NCBI GenBank assembly: GCA_022113835.1
Contig: JAILWY010000008.1
Location: 4,456,001 to 4,520,000 of the forward strand
Direction: 5' to 3'
DNA from: Atopsyche davidsoni
Taxonomy: Eukaryota; Arthropoda; Insecta; Trichoptera; Hydrobiosidae
Length of the DNA: 64,000 nt
Shown here: positions 1-12,721 of the stretch, one piece after another
How positions within the stretch are numbered: position 1 is the stretch's first letter
How the letters are laid out: every line of letters starts with the position of its first letter
Notes under the pieces: generated by a model
The model's input: the letters and a program-made list of their open reading frames with translations, nothing else
Told to the model about the DNA's origin: nothing
Database searches by the model: none
Position numbers and translations under genes: made by a program

Positions 1-3000
1 CCTGAATGGATGTTTACATATCATTCAAAATGTAAGCGTGGAGAGACCCACCCGTATTTCAAGCTGAGATTAAAATATAAAATACTACTACTAAATCTGA
101 TTTTAGTTAAATTATCTTTATATTATTTAATGCGTACGAAAACACTTAATTTATATTCTTACTGAAAAATTGCTGACGGTTTTGGATTTAAGAACTGAAA
201 GCTTAATTTACTGTATTAAAACATTAGAAATTATCATCGTGCATACGCACTGTTTTTATCATGAGCATAATTAATAAGTAAACAGTGTTCAAATATTCAA
301 AAGTATAAATAAATTTACATAAAATACCTTTTGAAGGGATAGAAAGAATAATTAGTACTGTCCAATGCAATATCGCAATTATTTCTCAAATATTGTTAAT
401 ATTAAGGTCTGTGTTTTGCAGTTTGGAATATGGTGTTTTTTCTTTCAGGTTTTAAGAATAATGACGGGTTTTCAATCCTTTCCTGCGGCTGTTTTACTAT
501 TTTATATCTACTTTACTTATCATAAGCTACGTTTAAATATTTCAATTGTGTATGTGAAAAAATTAACAGCTTTTATTTTGTGTTATCTTTAAGCGAAACT
601 AATCTAACATCTGATTTCAGAATACACAAAAAAATAATGCACATTCGCTTAGGTTCAAAGCGAATTTTAATTTTTAATTATCAATAAAACTATTGTTTTT
701 TTACTATGTCGATAAAAAACTTTGAGAGCGTTGTTGTGTCATATATTAGAGCAATCGTCGCTTCGGTATAATCAAGTGATTATCAGATTAATGAATATGG
801 AAGTAGAGAATCAAGAAAGCTCTAGTGTGTGTTTAATATACTATTATATATGATATAATCACAAAATATCTCATGCCTGTTTATCATATCGAATAAAAAC
901 AATAAATACCTTACATATACGGCTTCAAAAAAACAATGGATTTTTAAATCTTTGCTGATGTAAAAACTTCTAGCACTTTACACCTATGTTATTAATTTTT
1001 AATTATAAAGCTGCCCACCTGTCGTATGTATCTACCTGTGAGGTAATCTATATATAGCTAACGAAGGCGGTTGATAAATTATTTATAAGGAGGTCGACCC
1101 ATTCTTACGATCTTTCCCTTACTTATGTAAACTAAATGAATACACCACCATAACATAAATTACATACGAGTAAAAAAAAAATTTTTCACTTGCAAAATAC
1201 TATATGAAATGAAATTTTCACACTGAAGAAAAATACAACCTTTTCAAATTTCTGATTATAACGTATTTTTTTAATTTCAAAAGATAAAAAAATGGTTTTC
1301 ATTAAATGGTCAGGCTAGTTTATTTAAAATAAATTAAAATGTCGCAATTTATATCTCGAGTAAATATAAAGTATACCTCTTTGTTTAAATTGTGCTGTTA
1401 AAACAAGTAAAATAATAATTGTAAAAATCTGTACCGATTGTCACTACTGTCACTGAGTCCGTTCACTCAAAAATCACAATTTCACTCACTTTTTATGTAA
1501 TATCGGTGTTTTATTTGTAAATACTCCACGATTAGATCCCCTACAGGGCGGCACTGTTCCTAATTTTGCGAACTGTCTTTATCCTGGCTTTTAATTTAAG
1601 GCCCATATTGAATTTGCCTTTATTAAATGAAATCCGCGGACAAACTGAACCATCTCGGCGTATCCCCATTGTGGAGACGTCCGTACAACAATAAACATAT
1701 GCCACTACAACAATCTGCACTATCTCTCTCCAACGCCATTAAAAAAGCATATAAACGAAAGAGATACAAGACAGTTCACGTAGCGTTTTGCTATTTACAC
1801 AAAGGCTATACACAACGTGTACATCTCTTTCTGACGCGTACATCGAAATTCAGTAAAACCGAGATAGCAATAGTAAGCGTCACAGATATATCAAATCATT
1901 TCCACTGCAACCTATTGTTTTCTCTCTTTGACATATATAGCGTTGATCTATCCGTTTCACTCGGATGATCAAAGCAAAGATGCATTGCGTGTTTTGTTTC
2001 ATTCGTGCCCGTTGCGCGCGGGTAAGGGCGTCTCTGTCACATCCTTGTGGGGTCATTTCCACTATGCGATTTCCACCAATGGCGATGCGCGTAAATCACT
2101 TTGTTTCAGTTTGGGCTCCGAACACGGGGCGGAGCTTGAGAGGGGGGCGTGTCTCGCGGAGAACAAAGGACGCGCGGACTGCACGGCTGAAGGACCTGGG
2201 GTAGGTACAGGAGACCGGGACAAATGAAATTCCGCAAATTTGATGTCTGAAGGACCCCGGGAACGCGGCAAAGGGCGTAATGAAATTTTTATATCATCCA
2301 GAAAGATGCTACGAACCTTTTGAAATGAATAAATTGAACGGGTGTTGCGAAAAATACCGAGTAATAAAAAAAAATAGAAACATGCATGTAATAAAATATT
2401 ACACTTTTATGATTCAACTGATAAAGGAAAAAAAATCAGTAGCGTTTTAGAGGCAATACAAAAAAGACACTTCACATTGCTTAAATGCGATGTGATTTTT
2501 TTCAGGCAAAAACCTTTTTTATTTAAAGCCTTCTATATGAAAAAGTTATATTTTACTTTAAAATTACTTTACCTTGTACTGAATCTTCATATAAACAGGA
2601 TAGCAGATGCGGTATATTTCTTGTATGAAATTTGAAGAGCAAACGCTGAAAAGCGAGTCTATGTCGATTTTGCCTATAACACACAACATAAAACATTTCC
2701 AGATGAATTTTTTTAAGAACTACTTGGTACTCCAGACACCAGGCTATAGCATCTTGATACTGAGGATACTGGCTATGAAATTGCATACAGCGATATTAAT
2801 ATAACATTAAAAATACTGGTATTAGTCAACATTCTGTTAAATCTGTCAAATATCAATGTCGTCAAATAAACTGTTAAAATAGCTGTTAAATTGACTAATG
2901 AACACTTTCTGTTGAATCAAAATAAAATAAAATAAATAGCTTTTGACATTCCAAAGTCCACTTCTTAAATCATCCAAATTTATATAAAAATCCAAGAAAC

Positions 3001-3149
3001 ACTCGCTTCTTTGTCGTTAGTGTTTTTTTATACATTTTATATTATTTATTTAAATATTATACAAACGCAATTAGCTCTTACTCATTTAAATTAGCATTTT
3101 TGTATAATCTGTCTACATTTACATAATGTTGAAAATGTTTTTTTTTCAG
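1..3149. other. AT-rich non-coding stretch, probably the last intron of the gene ending at 3279
   Basis: I see no convincing exon here apart from the acceptor at the right edge. If the terminal exon at 3150 is real, this stretch is intronic on the plus strand. A GC-richer patch around 1990-2270 has short open frames on both strands but none resembles a known protein or is bounded by good splice sites. Part of that patch (a 17-base string near 2178) recurs near 21028, which suggests repeat-derived sequence. Confidence 0.4.
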
Positions 3150-3279
3150 GGACTCTTTGGGCACTGGCTGTGTTCATGTCGAATATCAGAAACGAGCAAA
3201 GCCTTCACCGGATTTTCCATTTCCAAATAAGTTTGCACTTGAAAACCCAAACGTAATAACGGACACAAAGGATTTTTGA
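3150..3279 (+). CDS. Terminal coding exon of an unidentified host gene (partial)
   Basis: A strong acceptor, an unbroken T run followed by CAG ending at 3149, opens a frame that supplies the last base of a split codon and then 42 residues before TGA at 3277-3279. The peptide starts DSLGTGCVHVEYQKR and ends in an acidic TDTKDF tail. It is charged, proline-rich in the middle (KPSPDFPFPNKF) and has none of the low-complexity composition of chance frames in this AT-rich DNA. Two overlapping AATAAA signals lie about 45 bases after the stop. I do not recognise the family, and earlier exons are not visible, so they should lie left of the window. It appears to be a normal 3' end; the chance-ORF alternative is possible because the frame is short. 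Confidence 0.55.
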
Positions 3280-3322
3280 AGTTTATTCCTGTTTCATAAA
3301 AAGTTGAATACAACAATATTTT

Positions 3323-3332
3323 AATAAATAAA
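3323..3332 (+). terminator. Polyadenylation signals of the left-edge gene
   Basis: Two overlapping AATAAA hexamers lie 44-53 bases downstream of the TGA stop of the terminal exon. Spacing fits a short 3' UTR. The region is AT-rich, so the hexamer alone is weak evidence; its place after an exon-like frame is what supports it. Confidence 0.4.
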
Positions 3333-3395
3333 ATATTTATTTATTAAAACTAGAGAGTTTTGCATAGAGTTTTTAATTAAACATGAAGTTACGCT

Positions 3396-3625
3396 GCCTT
3401 AATACGTCGCAACGTAACCGACAACCGAACAGTAACTAGCCAATACAGTCTTTTTTTGTGATTTTTTATTTTAGCAGAACTTTAGCTTAGAAAAAGTAGC
3501 TGATATACGAGGATAATATTGGCTTATAAATGTAGGCTGCTTAAGCTGCCCACACATACTGCGACACAACTGACGACCGACAGTCAGTATTCGGTCGTGT
3601 TGATTTGTGTTTACTTTTGGCCTAA
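3396..3625. repeat. Remnants of the CTACACACG-type MITE family
   Basis: Two pieces carry the family's terminal sequence: GCTGCC followed by a CGCAACGTAACCGACAACCG-like segment and the GTAACTAGCCAATA block near 3400-3450, then GCTGCCCACACATACTGCGACACAACTGACGACC near 3546. The same terminal words recur inverted and direct at many other sites in the window. These are short non-coding insertions, truncated here. Confidence 0.45.
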
Positions 3626-4088
3626 ACCGAAACGTATTTAAACATCACATGGATCGGAAATTTTGACAATTGCTGACAACAGCCTCATTGACCTTGACAT
3701 TGAAAAATAGTTTTAACCTTACATAAAAGTACACTTTAGAAAATCATTTTAAATATTAATGCTACAATCATTCAGATCATCCCCATTGAACTCAGGGATT
3801 CCCCTAATTTGAGGGGTCGAGGCAAGGGCAGTGACTTTGAATACATAATGAGCACGTTTGACTCACGGCCGGAGGGTGTGCAACCCCAGCCCGTTACTTA
3901 TGGGATCCTTTCATTGTTTTGAAATCACGCCTCATCATCAGCCACACCTAATTTTTTACCCCATAAAGTCAACTATTCATCCAACATGTTTTTAAGGAAT
4001 CGGTTCATACGTGAAATGACGAATACAAATATATTGCACACAGCCCTAACTTATAGTAAACTCAACGTAAGCTTTATTTAAGCTTTTA

Positions 4089-4238
4089 TGCAGCAACCTA
4101 CACACGTTGCGGTATGTCGGTATTCTGGTCATTTTTTTAGTTTTTTTTATGGTTTAAGCTATGTAAACAATGCAAAAGAGAGTGATCTTGGTCTGTTACT
4201 ATTAGGTTTTTAGATGTGTCGCAGCGTGTGTAGACATT
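4089..4238. mobile_element. Near-complete short MITE with imperfect terminal inverted repeats
   Basis: The left end reads CCTACACACGTTGCGGTATG and the right end, reverse complemented, reads GTCTACACACGCTGCGACA, so the element is bounded by imperfect inverted repeats about 18 bases long. The interior of about 110 bases is AT-rich with the family words GCAAAAGAG and GTTACTATTAG. It has no coding capacity. The family is listed again at 17926, 27091, 48745, 52145, 62737 and 63677. Confidence 0.5.
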
Positions 4239-4239
4239 A

Positions 4240-5617
4240 TTAACAGACGTTGTTTACTTATTACAAATCGGCATCTCAAACATAAAGCTATGAATAATAA
4301 AAAAAACTGCTATCTAAGTTAGAGAATAAATTCAACAATGAATTTTCCACGCGGGTTGGTTTTTAAGGGTTTATTTTGTAAATATGAAGAAGATGAAAAA
4401 CTGACGGAATGCGTTTCATTAGAGAATGGAAGGAAATTGAAATTCTTTCACTCGGGGGGGGCAAGTATTGTCATCTACAGCGTTGGTTTTTGCATTTATG
4501 AAAATTTTCATTAAATATACTTTAATTTAAACCTTTATTACAATTTTAAAATTAGGAATCCAGAATTATATTAGGGAATTAAAAAAAAACACTCAAACTT
4601 TTAGTATTAATATGCAACAATCTTTGAAATTCAATTTAAACACTTTGAAAAAGTAAAATATATTTTTTAAATTACATAAAATAATAAACCGTGTTACTAA
4701 TTGTTTAAACAACATAATTATTTTAGGAATGCCTTAATTTTTTTTTTTTTCTAAACGCATACTTTTCCGCTGTCTCATACTCAATTATATTTCTCATAAA
4801 ATTAATTAAAATTTGGTGGCCTGTTCATTTATGTATTTATGCATTATCTATATATTTATTTAGTAGTTTGTGTGATTCATTATGCTTGTTTACGTTTAGT
4901 GATAAAAATATGCTTGCCATGTTTTTGGACTCCTCGCACGCCACCAAAATTAAAACACTGTAGACGAAACTATTTTATAATTAAAAATATAAATATTTTC
5001 TTATTTTTATATTCTGAGCAGTAGTATTTAAAGAGAGATTTCTTATATAACCCAGTTCCATGAAATCCACACAATCCTACCCAAGAAAAGTAATATAAAA
5101 CAGCATTCATCCTGTGTTCCCTGGAGAGTCATATATTAATGCTACCTCCGACGTCCCTCCACAAGGCCTCTCCCTCTCTCGCAGGCGATCCCGCATCGGG
5201 CGTCCCTCTCGCACCAGGGAGGGTAGCGAGGGGCTGAGATTTAATGGTGTCGAAAAAAGGTAAAAAATGGCAACCTATTCGGAGGGATTTTCCATATGGA
5301 TATTTTAGTATCCGAAGGTAGTTGTCAGAGCAATATTGCTTTAGATCGTAAAGGATAAAAACGGAAAGGAATATGCTCTTAAACTTTGAAGGGGTTAATA
5401 TTTATTGAAAAGCTATTCGGTGTTTTCGTGCTACCCTTTGTCTCTGGATACGCTCAAACTGTGGCACACGACTAAAACTTAGAATATATTTATACATTCA
5501 ATACATTTCTCAATTAAAATAAACGAGAAATTTTTAAACAGTTTTACAAAATTATAACTCCCTGGAAAGGCATCATGAAAAAATCAAATTACTATCGATT
5601 TTGAAAAAGAATTTTTT
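4240..5617. other. Intergenic, no gene seen
   Basis: AT-rich sequence with one GC-rich island at 5130-5240. The island contains a pyrimidine-rich CTCTCCCTCTCTCGCAG that resembles a splice acceptor, but no frame after it looks like protein and no second exon could be linked, so I do not call a gene. Confidence 0.4.
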
Positions 5618-5619
5618 TA

Positions 5620-6181
5620 CTGGTGTCCAAAAAGAGTATCGGGTATTTGTTAGTTCAGTAAAACAAAAACTACTAGTAATCAAGTATTTTTTTTATTATT
5701 GATTATAAGAATACAAAAAAGAAAAAATATTTCAAAAAGATGATGTTATCCAAATGGTGACCGTTACGCGCTGCTGGCACTCTTCTAATCTGGAACGAAG
5801 TTTGCTGATAACACGCTGACACATAGCCCTCGATATTGCTGCCATTTCTGACCTGATGCTTTGTTTCAATTCCGTTAGGTTCATCGGATTATTCTCATAA
5901 ACCCTACTTTTTAGGTATCTCCATACGAAATAGTCAAGAGGGCTAAGGTCGGGGCTTCTGGGAGGCCAGTTGATGTTACCTCGACGTGAAATGACCTTAT
6001 TAGGGAATAATTCGTTAACAGCTTCAATTGATTGATTGGATGTATGACAAGTGGTCTTGTTGGAACGGAACTATGTTCTTGAGTTGAAACCTTGAAACTC
6101 CTGCAACTCTGGGCCCAAAAATCTTCGCAGCATATCGCAATAACGGTCACTAAAACGAATACCCGATACACTTTTTGGACA

Positions 6182-6185
<4 letters not shown>
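5620..6185 (-). mobile_element. Tc1/mariner-like element, internally deleted (copy M1)
   Basis: Bounded by inverted repeats built on GGTGTCCAAAAAGnGTATCGGG and flanked by TA, the Tc1/mariner target dinucleotide; the right TA merges with a (TA)n tract. Read on the minus strand it encodes the C-terminal part of a DDE transposase: the CHTSNQSIEAVNELFPNKVIS segment, then INWPPRSPDLSPLDYFVW, which carries the third catalytic-type aspartate region, then a helical tail ending near EECQQRVT. The region that should hold the second aspartate (the xxQDGATCHTS motif of this family) has lost several codons, and the N-terminal DNA-binding half is missing, so it cannot make active transposase. Both ends are preserved, so it could once have been moved in trans. 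Confidence 0.8.

Positions 6186-6236
<51 letters not shown>
6186..6236. repeat. (TA)n microsatellite
   Basis: Uninterrupted TA dinucleotides directly abut the right end of the Tc1/mariner copy. TA is that element's insertion target, which may explain the contact. Confidence 0.95.
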
Positions 6237-6239
<3 letters not shown>

Positions 6240-6487
6240 ATTATCTCACTCACTAGCCCCTGCGTACCGCTCCTCGCAAGCGTGCACTCCTATGACGGCG
6301 GCAACAAGCAAGTTCGCCAGATACGAGCGATAAGGGAGGCGGGGGCTCTTTGTAGCCGAGGCCTATGGATATTAATTTCAATCAAAACGCCAAGTGTCAT
6401 CTCACGAGCTGTGACGTCAGCACGAATCACTCGCGGTTCATTTGTTTTCATTATTGCGCCACGGCGCCATCTTTAATTCCGTCCGCG

Positions 6488-7350
6488 ATCACGGCGTAAT
6501 GCCCAACTCGGAATGTTTTGAGAAATGCTCACATTATCGATGCATTAGTAAGGCATTTTCGCACTGAAATTTTTTTTTCTTTCTACACAGACCCCCGCAT
6601 TTCAAGAGACAGCGAACATTTTTAGTTGTGGGCTCTTTCACCTCTCATGGGCTTCTTCAGACGATCGATCTGGGTTTATATTATGTGTAGGTTGAACGAC
6701 ACAAACAAACATTAAATACATCTTGCAATATACCATGATACATATCCACGAATACATTGCATTTGATGACACAACATCTCAATATAATGAGGTAAAATAT
6801 ATAAGTGAAAGCCAATCTGCTGGTTAACGAAAAATAAAACATGTTCAAGTGTTCCTCAAATTATCAAACCTGCACAAGGAGGCACAGGAAGAAACGTGTT
6901 TCATTTTATTCCAGACCATGGTAAGTATTCACGAATTCTTCGTACTCGATGGCTAGAATGTCAATATCTTCACATGTTCAACTGCACTTCACAAAGAGGT
7001 GCAGGGAAGACGTGTGCTTCAGAGCAATCAACTAAACCGAATAAGCATAATGCTATTGTTTATATAGCTTGCTGTAATGCGGAGTATCAGATCTTAACGC
7101 CAGAGCTTCGTGAGGAAAGGATTATATAATAATGCTCAGTGAAATGGTCGCCAACCTCATCTGAGGAGAGACACTTGACAAAGAAGTTGCATAAACGTTT
7201 TTAATAATAAGCATTGAATACATTTTATAGCAGATCATGGTACATATTCACGAATTCATTGGCAAGAATGTCATCATGCTGACGTCACATGTTCAACTGC
7301 ACTTCACAAAGAGGCGCAGGGAAGGCGTGTGTTTCGGAGCGATCATTCAC
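6488..7350 (+). repeat. Three diverged copies of a short interspersed unit
   Basis: The string ACCATGnTAcaTATTCACGAATtC occurs near 6732, 6914 and 7236. The second and third copies continue into a shared GTTCAACTGCACTTCACAA block (6976 and 7292) that ends in a similar AGGGAAG-CGTGTG tract. The copies are direct repeats about 320 bases apart. No long coding frame is shared between them, so I call them non-coding repeats. Confidence 0.6.
7083..7190 (+). repeat. LINE-type 3' tail fragment
   Basis: GGAGTATCAGATCTTAACGC at 7081-7100 is the same repeat seen at 8695 and inverted at 61340, and is followed by GCTCAGTGAAATGGTCGCCAAC, the end of a LINE reverse-transcriptase protein (…MLSEMVANL in the better copy at 14893). 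Frames are broken. The fragment marks the 3' end of a truncated, dead insertion. Confidence 0.5.
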
Positions 7351-8279
7351 GTCGAACCGGCAATCATCCGGCTCAATCAAAGCTTCAGAGCGGCCGCGTT
7401 CCCGGGTAATTCCCTTTGACGAGAGAGCTTTGACGGATCGGTTGCCAGGCAGCATCCGCGCGGCTCCCGCCCGTAATTGCTATTGCCTCGGCAGGTGTAT
7501 GCACGCACACCTGCGCGCTCCTGTACACGCAGAGCTGCCTGCACGCGCTGCAGCACAATCACCTACCACACTGGTAGCATCGTACGATGCTTTTTACGAT
7601 GCAAAAAAAAAATCTTCTACTAGTGCATAGATACCGTTTAACAAATATTTGTTATACAAGTTCGTTTCCTTCTTCCAAATACCATTTAAACCTCACATAT
7701 CGAGGCACCCAAATACTCTATATTTATATATAATATATAAATATATATATACATAATGCACAAATAAGATTAGTTCACAATTCCTTACTTCTTTCCTCCT
7801 TTGAAGTCTCTGCCGCGTGGACACAGACATTTGGGCAAGTAGCAGCTCGAGGGATCCTCGTGAAGCTTAGAAAAAGCTCCTTCTTCTCTTTCCCACGATG
7901 CATCTCTACAAACGCATTTAAAAAAATTGATATGCTTCAAATTAAAATTTTCACACAATTATAAACTTATTCAGAGATCAAAATCATCTATATTAAAAAA
8001 AAAAAAAAATATATATATATTTATATATATACGCGCAAGAAAATCTTACTTTCAAATTACTTAATCCATAAATTTATAGATATCGCATTTCAAAAAAAAA
8101 AAAATATGTTATGTATTTGCATATTAGAAACTTGCAACTACTATATACGAGTACATTGAAAATATCAAATATGAAATAGATAATCTTACAACCCAATTAC
8201 TCAAAGGTAAATAAGGCGTAAGTAATATTTAAAAAATTTAAATAAAGTACATTTGAAATAAAAAAAAAAATTAATTCGC

Positions 8280-8420
8280 GGGGGCGTCTGGGAGTGTGTC
8301 TCCTGTGCTTTGCTGTGCCGAGGAAGCTGGCCATGGACGGCGAGGTTCAAACCCCTGATCCTCCATGATATATGCGGCGGGACGTACCACAGAGCGAGGT
8401 AATAAATTATCCGCGCTCAG
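8280..8420 (-). repeat. Possible tRNA-derived repeat with a B-box-like site
   Basis: On the minus strand GGATCAGGGGTTTGAACCTC resembles a Pol III B box (consensus GGTTCGANNCC) in a GC-rich block. I could not fold a full tRNA. A similar CAGGGG...GGTTCGAATCT arrangement occurs on the minus strand at 28189-28210. Confidence 0.3.
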
Positions 8421-8692
8421 CTGTTTAATCCGCGCCGTCGCGCCGGCTTTAAATTTGAAGCGAGGAGTCTAAGTTCCAAATTTAAACCGATTCAAATACG
8501 CGCGATTTTTGAATATTCCAGTTCAGTTTTTTTTAATTCGAAGAAACGTAGCGTTTAAGCTCATTTTGTTGCTTGTGCACGGTTACCATTGTGTAGCCTG
8601 AGCGTGTATAAAGGATCGGTAATGGAGTAGTGGACTAGTGGACGTGCACTGGAAGTACGCGAGGGGATTCTGCTATTGTTTTTGCTGCAGAA

Positions 8693-9030
8693 GGAGTATC
8701 AGATCTAAACGCTAAAGCTGTGTAAGGAAAGGAATATATAATAATGCTATTGGGCAGCAGCAGTACGCAGACTTTCCTTCGAATATAAAACTGCAGTTTG
8801 GAAGAACCCGAAGACTCACTACACTATTCTCCTTAAAAAAAGCCATGAGTATAAATATATGCTCAGTGAAATGGTCGCCAACCTCCTCTGAGGAGAGACA
8901 CCGGATGAAGACGAAAATGTGATCTACGAGTATGATTAAAATTGAAGGGAATATTTCGGAAGGCTTACCAGAGTTATATATTCAATAAGATGGTCGCCTA
9001 CTTTCTCTGAGGAGAAGCTTCTATAGAAGA
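8693..9030 (+). repeat. Two LINE 3' tail fragments in tandem
   Basis: The first runs from GGAGTATCAGATCTAAACGC through ATAATGCTATTGGGCAGCAG to the tail TGCTCAGTGAAATGGTCGCC and CTCTGAGGAGAGACAC at 8862-8902. A second, more diverged tail (AATAAGATGGTCGCC, CTCTGAGGAGAAGC) follows at 8985-9022. The order of pieces matches the copy at 7083. No intact reading frame remains. Confidence 0.5.
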
Positions 9031-9410
9031 TGCAGATAAAAAATAGTACCATGGTTAAATCATATGTTACTTTTGATATGTATAAATTTACGTATGGGCT
9101 CAAATTGAATTGAATGAATAACATCAGTTTGAGATTGGGAGACAGCGATCTAGCCGGGGATCTTCTATGACTAAAATTGCAGGGAACTATTACCTCTGAG
9201 CTCAGCATACATTGTTAGTGTGATGTGGTATTCAGTTTTTTTACGAATAGTTCGAAGTCTCTAAACCAGATCGTATGGTTAAAATACTAAAATTCTGCAA
9301 ATTACAATGCTTACACAAATTCAATATGCATACACAATAGACGTGAATCGTTCCCTATTTTAATAAAACAACACGTAATTGATAAAGTTGCCTTACCTGT
9401 CAGCGGATAG

Positions 9411-9500
9411 CTCGAGCCACGCGGCGGCCACGCGCCGGCCACGCGGGCCACGCGGGCCACGGGGGCCACGTGGGCCACGTGGGGCCACGTGGCTGCAGCC
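9411..9500. repeat. GC-rich minisatellite built on GGGCCACG
   Basis: About nine head-to-tail units of GGCCACGYG of 9-10 bases, with small length changes, stand out sharply from the AT-rich surroundings. Open frames across it exist only because of the repeat. Confidence 0.85.
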
Positions 9501-9549
9501 CCCGTCCTCGCCCCCAGTGCTGGGGTAAACCTACAAAGGTGGAACAATG

Positions 9550-11080
9550 ATTAATATAGGATTATAAACTTGTCCTTGTACATGCTCTGATATGATGTGA
9601 CAATGCATTTTAATACGAGTACATTTTACTTGTTATCCAGGTATTACATTTATCTGTTTTAATTCACCCTCTGATGTTTGTAAATTGTTTAATAAAACTA
9701 TCCGGCTGTATCATTGAAATTAATATATCAATAGCATCTTTGTTTTACTTTTACAGTTTTGCATTCTATTTTATTGAATACTTATATACAAGAATTATTA
9801 TCACTACAAAGCAATAATGTATGAATAAAAGTATAAGTCGATTGTTAATCAAATAATACGTCTTAAACGTTGCTAATCAGTATTTGTCCGAAATGAAAAG
9901 TCCGATAGCTGGGGATGCCATATAAGATAGCGTTTCTCGAGTGGCTTCTTGGAGGCTATATATCGGCACATGCACCGAGGGTAGGAGGCTACATAGTTGG
10001 GCGGTTTCTTTTTTTACCCTCCCCGCACAAAAAACCTCCCTCGCAGATCCTCCCCGAGGAGTCCGGAGTGCAGTTCCGTGTCCGCATCACTCTTGATTCC
10101 CGGAGGAGGGGCAGAACCACTGGGGTGACAACAGCCAGGTTGTTCACCAGCCCTGATGCAACTGAATGTTTGTCCAACTGCACTGTAAGAATGAGGTCGA
10201 TATAAATTATATTCCAGTGCTGTGTAGACCCTCACTATAAAAAATAAAAATATCGAGATTTCAGATCTAAAAAAATCCTTCTGTAAATGATCTATGTGAT
10301 ATGTTTTTTTGTATAGTATATTTTCATTGGCTGTAGCTTTAAGTCTCCGAATATAAAAAAAATATTTTATGAGTTGTGTGTGATATTTGTTGAAAAGTAA
10401 GACAAGCCAACCCCTTCAACAAACAAACGTTAAAATGATTCCGTTAGCATTCAAAAATCTTTGCATTCTCAGCAACCAGAGAAAATCTAAATAATAAGTC
10501 ACATCAGTGTTTTAAATACGACACTTTTGGCTAGTTACCATTCAGTTGTCGCAACGTGGATTTAAGGCTTCTTCACTTGATAATGATTGAACCGTACACG
10601 CAGTATCGTTTGGTCACCCCACTAGTCAGGAGCTCGACTGTCAGTAAAAAAGAGATAGAAGAATCGTCCTTTTCTCTCCTGCGTCCACGAAAGAATCTGT
10701 TCTAAGAATATTACACAATTTATATTTTATATGGAGGATTGGGGAAAATGACAAAACTCGAAGAAATATTAAAATTTAAAGGGTGCCTGTGCCGAAATTA
10801 TAAGACTGTCCCCCCATATTTTAGAAATCTGCTTAAGATAACACAGCCAAAGAAAAATCCATCGTATTGAAGATTTTTATATTTTATAATTATTAAAACA
10901 TATTATCCACATTTTTTGTTTAGATAATTTTCTTGTTTTTTGTACAAAAAAAATAAACAACACATTTCGTATTGGAAAATAAAAAAATCTATTTATAAAT
11001 ATTTTTATATAATCTAGCACGCTACCTTGTAAGTTAATGAAAATCTATACGAATTAAAGCAGTGATTAATATGTTTAATA
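9550..11080. other. Intergenic, no gene seen
   Basis: Mostly AT-rich. A GC-richer block at 9905-10200 has overlapping open frames on both strands, which is the signature of base composition rather than a gene; I found no protein family likeness and no matched splice sites. Confidence 0.4.
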
Positions 11081-11539
11081 TGGCTTGTCATCCCCATACA
11101 CTGATTACAAAAATAAACAAGCATCCGGGGGGTGGGAACGGCAACTAAGCGGGGAGTCAGGCTTCCATCGTATCATCCCCTGTAACAATAACAATCGACT
11201 GAGCAAATCTATTACCTGCAGGATGCACGGCGTCCGCCGGAAGTGCATTAGGGGCTTTGGCGCGAGGTTTAAACACGAGACACGCGTCATCTCATTCAAA
11301 TATTATGCAACATTAGGCGATGCATTGTACACGAGCAATATTGTTTGCAATTAATTGCGCAATTTACGCTGGCGTAAAGGACAAAGCATTGATTATAATG
11401 TCATTTTTAAAAAATAAATTTCGTACAATAATTCGTATATATTTTAATTTTAGCAAGTGGTACAATTTTTTTTTAATATTAAAAGAATGAACTAAGACTC
11501 AATATTTTTGACATAGAGTACTTGGTGGAATTCCATTTT

Positions 11540-11638
11540 AATATTTTTGAGTAAAATACTTGACTTGGGTTGGCGAAACCGGTCACAAATAAAAACGAAC
11601 ATGTGGAAAATCAATCAAGTATTTTACTCAAAAATATT
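11540..11638. repeat. Perfect 24-bp inverted repeat with 51-base loop
   Basis: AATATTTTTGAGTAAAATAC… at 11540-11563 returns exactly inverted at 11615-11638. The loop contains GGGTTGGCGAAACCGG. The sequence just left of the arm (ACTTGGTGGAATTCCATTTT, 11520-11539) recurs inverted at 13549-13570, so the foldback is part of a dispersed element. It could be a MITE end or a hairpin transcript precursor. Confidence 0.7.
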
Positions 11639-12721
11639 TGAACTAAAACTCTCAGATATTAAAAAAAAAAAATGCGATGAGACTATATTTGCGATGCGTG
11701 TTTTGATTTATTGCATTTTTTATTTCATAAAAACGTGGATGTGTATGAATATTAATGTGAAAGTATATTTTACATGTAACCTGAATATTTCTAAAATACG
11801 AATTCGATACGATTACTTATTTTAGGTGGAAAATATTTATTATAAGCAACGAAATTGAAAAAAGTACGAATTGTTATAGTTCTGAAAATTAGCTAGATTG
11901 CTGAAAGGGAAGACAAAAATGCTATTGTTGCTATGGAGGCTGCTATGGAGGCTGTTCTGAAACGAGTCAAGTTCAACTATAGCTTGGGGGGTCGTGCCAG
12001 AGGCTCTATCCACCCCCCGGAAGGGCCACGCGCCCGACAAATTAAACAATCTGCAGTCAGCCTTCCCACCCCTTCACCCCCGCCCCACCACATCCACCCT
12101 TCCACCCCTTTAGCCCATTAAGCCCCGATACTCAATAAAACGTTTCATATGACTAAATTGCAGAAATGCTAAGAAATAACTGTGGATCATACAAAAAAAA
12201 CACCCCCGCGAAAAGAACCCTTGGTTTTTTTCGATATTCCGAAAAAAACTTTTCAAAGTTTCAAAATGATTTCCAAAACCAAAAATAAACACGCTCCTAT
12301 AATAACAATGGTTAAGATTGACCACGCACATAATAAATTATCTCGGGAGTTCGGATATTAATACTAATATACGCAGTTTTAATGTTATAAAATGACTACC
12401 AAAACCAAAATAAAAATAACAACTATCAAAAATATATTCATAGTATCGCATTTGGTCTTTATGTGCTTAAAATTAACAGTACTTCTAAATTTATTGTTTT
12501 CAAATATAAAACAATTATAAAGGGTGGATACTATTAAAAAAGGTTTAAAAAATATATATTTATTTCCGGATTTTTTTTAGTAGGTTGTACAGCATCCACA
12601 GGAAAGTCTATGCTAGGTTTTACAGCAATTATTTTATTCTACTGAATGATCGATTATCGCAACTAATAATGATTAAGTACACTTTTTCAAATATTGAAAA
12701 TTGATTAAAGAAACTCTCATC

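Noticed and set aside
1627..1968. 113-codon open frame on the plus strand
   Set aside because: No family likeness, no start context or splice signals, and an overlapping open frame on the opposite strand; composition explains it.
5130..5240. Possible small exon after CTCTCGCAG
   Set aside because: No frame with coding look and no partner exon.
7720..8030. AT-rich TATATA clusters as promoters
   Set aside because: Such strings are everywhere in this DNA and no gene follows.
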